A stretch of DNA of 64,000 nt, taken from Psychrobacter sp. LV10R520-6. GTDB taxonomy: Bacteria; Pseudomonadota; Gammaproteobacteria; Pseudomonadales; Moraxellaceae. The stretch covers positions 930,001-994,000 of the forward strand of contig NZ_LT900024.1 in the NCBI RefSeq assembly GCF_900182925.1. Reading direction: 5' to 3'. Made by a program: the position numbers and the translations under genes. Positions 61,557 through 64,000 of this stretch are shown piece after piece. How positions within the stretch are numbered: the first letter of the stretch is position 1; each line of letters opens with the position of its first letter. The notes below the pieces were generated by a model. It was given only the letters and a program-made list of their open reading frames with translations. It searched no databases and was not told the DNA's origin.

Positions 61557-61979
61557 TTAGTCTTGATTGTTTTTAAAGCGCTGCAAGTCACGGCGCTCTT
61601 TCTTACTAGGCTTATTATCAGGGCGCGCAAGATTGGCCAATTTACGCTGCTCAGCATAATAGGCACGGCGCTCTTCGCTTTCTTCAGTTTCTGAATATAA
61701 GACTTGGGCGGCAGTAGCATTGCCTCGCTGAGCCGTTAATGCTTCCACGGTTACTGTTTTTTCGGTCATCGCGGTTGCGGAACCTTGGCGGATGGTTAAT
61801 TCATCTCCAACCGCTATCTCTTTACTGGTCTTCACACGGCTACCGCCATAATGCACCCGTCCGCTCTCAATGGCTTGTTTGGCAAGGGTGCGCGTCCGAT
61901 AAAAGCGTGCTGCCCACAGCCATTTATCAAGGCGGATTTTAATTAAAGCTTGGTTTGTATTATCAAGGTTGTTTTTCAT
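61557..61979 (-). CDS. hslR: Ribosome-associated heat shock protein Hsp15
   Basis: A 140-residue S4-domain protein. IRLDKWLWAARFYRTRTLAK then QAIESGRVHYGG (about 14-47) is the S4 RNA-binding motif; the C-terminal segment (RKLANLARPDNKPSKKERRDLQ, in two parts) is the basic Hsp15 tail. Hsp15 binds free 50S subunits carrying nascent chains and helps recycle stalled complexes. Monocistronic. Confidence 0.9.
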   Translation of the reverse strand: MKNNLDNTNQALIKIRLDKWLWAARFYRTRTLAKQAIESGRVHYGGSRVKTSKEIAVGDELTIRQGSATAMTEKTVTVEALTAQRGNATAAQVLYSETEESEERRAYYAEQRKLANLARPDNKPSKKERRDLQRFKNNQD

Positions 61980-62145
61980 GGTGATCCCTTTGAATACATA
62001 TGGAATAAGACACTCTAAAACTAATTAAGAATAATAAGTGCTAAGTAAATACTATTAGTGCTAAATGGTTGTAGGATTTTTATATTCAAGTGGTTTTATA
62101 TAAAAGCGCTCTGTATTGAAGTGCTTTAGTATTATCAATATAAAA

Positions 62146-62796
62146 CTAACGGCTGCTATGGTAGCCGTTTTGCTTTACAACTTTATGAGCCATAGTAGCC
62201 GCGTGTTCAGTATTTAACTCGTTTAGCCCATTGATGACACCTGCTATATTTTCTTCAACTTTGCCCTGACTCAGTTTAAACTGAGCCTGTACAGCTTCTA
62301 TGGTTAGCTCAAACCCAATAATAGCGCGACACATAGTATCAATATAGGCAGCTGGCGCATCTTCTAATGACCAAGGACTATCTGATATAGTTTCCTGCTG
62401 TGAGGTCATTTTCCCTAACACCCACTTCAGTCTATCAGTATCTTCAATCAAATTAATGTCTGCTTGTATATGTATACTTTGATAGTTCCAAGTAGGCACT
62501 TCTTTATGCGTTTTAGCTTTGGTCGGATACCAATTAGGGCTGATGTAGTGTCCTGAGTCTTGAAAAATGATTAACCAAGATGTAGAGTTCAAAGCATTTT
62601 GATAAATTGGGTTTTTCCGAGCAAAGTGACCATAAAGCTTACCGTACTGAGAATGATCGTTATGCCAAAATAAAGGTATATGACAGGCTTCAATACCATC
62701 GCTGGTTTGAGCGACCAATGTCGCTAATGGATTGGCTGCAATAAAATCAATAATACTGTCTAAGTTATTTTCAGAAAAGTTTGTAGGGACGTGAAT
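62146..62796 (-). CDS. PaiB-type FMN-binding protein with a non-standard start codon
   Basis: About 216 residues. The core has NPLATLVAQTSDGIEACHIPL, HFARKNP, IIFQDSGHYISPNWYPTK and VPTWNYQSIHI, matching PaiB/FMN-binding negative regulators. The nearest ATG/GTG/TTG in frame (TTG 62718) would cut off the first strand. The frame reads back to HVPTNF preceded by ATT at 62796-62794, exactly where relatives have the ATG of MYIP/MHIP. Initiation may use ATT, or a G-to-T change has crippled the gene. Flavin or heme binding is a family property. Confidence 0.75.
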   Translation of the reverse strand: MHVPTNFSENNLDSIIDFIAANPLATLVAQTSDGIEACHIPLFWHNDHSQYGKLYGHFARKNPIYQNALNSTSWLIIFQDSGHYISPNWYPTKAKTHKEVPTWNYQSIHIQADINLIEDTDRLKWVLGKMTSQQETISDSPWSLEDAPAAYIDTMCRAIIGFELTIEAVQAQFKLSQGKVEENIAGVINGLNELNTEHAATMAHKVVKQNGYHSSR

Positions 62797-62881
62797 GGCA
62801 CTCTCAACCTCATACTTTCAGTAGTAGTCAATGAACCATCACAAAAATGATAGGTTACTCTAACAAAGATAGTTTTTAAAG

Positions 62882-63301
62882 TTAATGACACCACTGTTGT
62901 TCACAGGGGATACCATCGTTATTGCCATCCATTTTTGTATTAGGACAATGTTGTATAAAGTAAGTCGCTTCTGCACATGACTTCATTTGTGAGCAATGCT
63001 GTCTGCCGTCACAAGAAAAGCTTGGCGTTGCTACTACTGGCGGAGCAGGTTGTGAATTTACTACTGAATTCAGTATTGGGTCTGATGCTGAAGTTGGCTT
63101 TGAGTCAACGTACGTCGGCGGTATATCATCAAAGTCAGTGGACGTGAAGGCATAGCCAGTAGAGGTGTCGGTCGCGACATCGATTATGGAGTTAGTAGTA
63201 GTGTCATTTTCAGATTGAACAAGTTTATAGCCGTAAAACGCTAGAATGATTAAAACCACGACAATCAATATCTTTTTCATGATCGCTTGATACCTATTCA
63301 T
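62882..63301 (-). CDS. Excalibur calcium-binding domain protein
   Basis: A 139-residue protein with an N-terminal membrane anchor or uncleaved signal (KKILIVVVLIILAFYGYKLV), a Thr/Ser/Asp/Pro-rich spacer and a C-terminal excalibur domain: CSQMKSCAEATYFIQHCP then DGNNDGIPCEQQWC. The DxNxDGxPCE loop is the EF-hand-like calcium motif and the Cys are likely disulfide-bonded. ATG at codon 8 (63280) would place the hydrophobic segment at the very start and may be used instead. Function of the family is unclear; it is often fused to nucleases. Confidence 0.85.
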   Translation of the reverse strand: MNRYQAIMKKILIVVVLIILAFYGYKLVQSENDTTTNSIIDVATDTSTGYAFTSTDFDDIPPTYVDSKPTSASDPILNSVVNSQPAPPVVATPSFSCDGRQHCSQMKSCAEATYFIQHCPNTKMDGNNDGIPCEQQWCH

Positions 63302-63351
63302 AGCCGCTATGAATTAATGACCGTTATCAATTAAAAACGGCCATTAGTTAG

Positions 63352-63386
63352 AAACAGGCATGACACGCTATAATTCATGCCTGTTT
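63352..63386 (-). terminator. Probable ilvA terminator
   Basis: Perfect 12-bp stem AAACAGGCATGA (63352-63363) / TCATGCCTGTTT (63375-63386), 5 bp beyond the ilvA stop; T tracts are short on both strands. Confidence 0.65.
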
Positions 63387-63390
63387 TATA

Positions 63391-64000
63391 CTATTTCAAA
63401 AACAACTGATAGCCAATATTGTCATTGACCGTAGCACAGTCATAGCCGATATCGAGTAGGGCATCTTGTAACAAGCGTGAGTTGCTCTCAGACGCTTGCA
63501 AGCCAACCAAAACGCGACCTTCAGCGGCACCATGATTGCGATAATGGAATAAAGTGATATTAAAATCGTCGCCTAATTTTTCTAGGAAAGTTAACAGCGC
63601 ACCAGGGCGTTCAGGGAAGGTAATCTTTAATAACTGCTCATTTTCTACATGGGCATGACCGCCAATCAGATGGCGTATATGCGACTTAGCGATATCATCA
63701 TCCGTTAAATCGTGTGCCGCGTAGCCATCAGCTGCCAATTGGTCGCTGATAGTCTGGCGCTCTTTATCACCTTCTTTTAGCCCAATACCGACAAATATCG
63801 CAGCAGGCTCCATAGAGTCTGGTGATAGTTGATTGTCCGCACGGTAGTTAAATTCAGTGATATTACGACCATGTAGACTGCGGCAGAAGTTTAAGAAGGC
63901 ACCTGTTTTCTCAGGAATGGTAACGGCAAAGATCGCTTCTTTTTTCTCACCAATCTCAGTACGTTCAGCGATATAACGTAAGCGGTCAAAGTTCATGTTC
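63391..64000 (-). CDS. ilvA: Threonine ammonia-lyase, C-terminal regulatory part (cut by the window edge)
   Basis: The last 203 residues of a biosynthetic threonine deaminase; the frame continues past the window end, and the apparent ATG at 63996 is internal (NMNFDRLRY is the family's domain junction). Two ACT-like subdomains follow: KKEAIFAVTIPEKTGAFLNF with GRNITEFNYR, and LLKITFPERPGALLTF with NITLFHYRNHG. These bind isoleucine (inhibitor) and valine (activator), controlling entry to isoleucine synthesis. The catalytic PLP domain is outside the window. Confidence 0.95.
   Translation of the reverse strand, partial: NMNFDRLRYIAERTEIGEKKEAIFAVTIPEKTGAFLNFCRSLHGRNITEFNYRADNQLSPDSMEPAAIFVGIGLKEGDKERQTISDQLAADGYAAHDLTDDDIAKSHIRHLIGGHAHVENEQLLKITFPERPGALLTFLEKLGDDFNITLFHYRNHGAAEGRVLVGLQASESNSRLLQDALLDIGYDCATVNDNIGYQLFLK

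Noticed and set aside
1..64000. tRNA, rRNA, prophage or toxin-antitoxin modules
   Set aside because: No cloverleaf-like or rRNA sequence, integrase, phage structural gene or convincing toxin-antitoxin pair was found by reading.

Overview
The window is a 64 kb piece of a gammaproteobacterial chromosome, most probably Psychrobacter (Moraxellaceae). The reasons are moderate AT-richness, an Hfq with a long Gly/Arg/Phe-rich C-terminal tail as in Moraxellaceae, the miaA-hfq and kdsD-kdsC-lptCAB arrangements, a carboxynorspermidine-type polyamine pathway, and protein sequences with a Psychrobacter look. Genus is inferred from memory of family sequences; no search was run. Most of the window is core chromosome. 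There is no prophage, CRISPR array, rRNA or recognisable tRNA.

Layout. 1-4 kb: distal half of a valine-degradation operon (acyl-CoA dehydrogenase, enoyl-CoA hydratase, 3-hydroxyisobutyryl-CoA hydrolase, 3-hydroxyisobutyrate dehydrogenase), facing an IclR regulator. 5-9 kb: an OmpW-type porin behind a long leader with an orphan terminator, a Sfp-type phosphopantetheinyl transferase and a Pal-like lipoprotein. 9.5-16 kb: pepN, aroG, lpxB, rnhB. 16-20.5 kb: a CAP-protein-like fragment, a DUF924 protein and the carboxynorspermidine decarboxylase/dehydrogenase pair. 21-26 kb: a small accessory zone (DJ-1/PfpI protein, GMC oxidoreductase, frameshifted cupin gene, PhzF, YnfA, a 40-residue lysine-rich protein). 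26-32 kb: a QueD-like protein, tsaE, mutL, miaA, hfq. 32-37 kb: kdsD-kdsC-lptC / lptA-lptB, split between lptC and lptA by a complete 1063-bp insertion sequence with 8-bp target duplications. 37-47 kb: radA, rlpA, rodA, an M15-like peptidase, and a pair of M16 peptidases (one lacking the zinc motif) preceded by two tiny related lipoproteins. 47-52 kb: ftsY, ogt, a solitary TnpB element, yebC. 52-64 kb: a K+ channel, an ABC1/UbiB-type kinase, aroQ, a cold-shock gene, rhlB, ccoS with a TauE/SafE-type membrane protein, a DUF218 protein, murB, a low-molecular-weight phosphatase, Hsp15, a PaiB-type protein, an excalibur protein and the 3' part of ilvA.

The genes serve mainly envelope biogenesis (lpxB, kdsD/C, lptCAB, murB, rodA, rlpA, pal), RNA and DNA maintenance (rnhB, mutL, miaA, hfq, tsaE, radA, ogt, rhlB, csp) and amino-acid metabolism (valine catabolism, aroG, aroQ, ilvA).

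The less ordinary content is between genes: four copies of a ~100-150 bp palindromic element that looks like a MITE family, a second unrelated palindromic element, a candidate small RNA upstream of ompW, the two mobile elements, and the paired micro-lipoproteins. I found no clear undescribed multi-gene system. The best leads are the palindromic family with paired base changes, the orphan-terminator RNA, the micro-lipoprotein/M16 cluster, and the apparent frameshift in the IS transposase.
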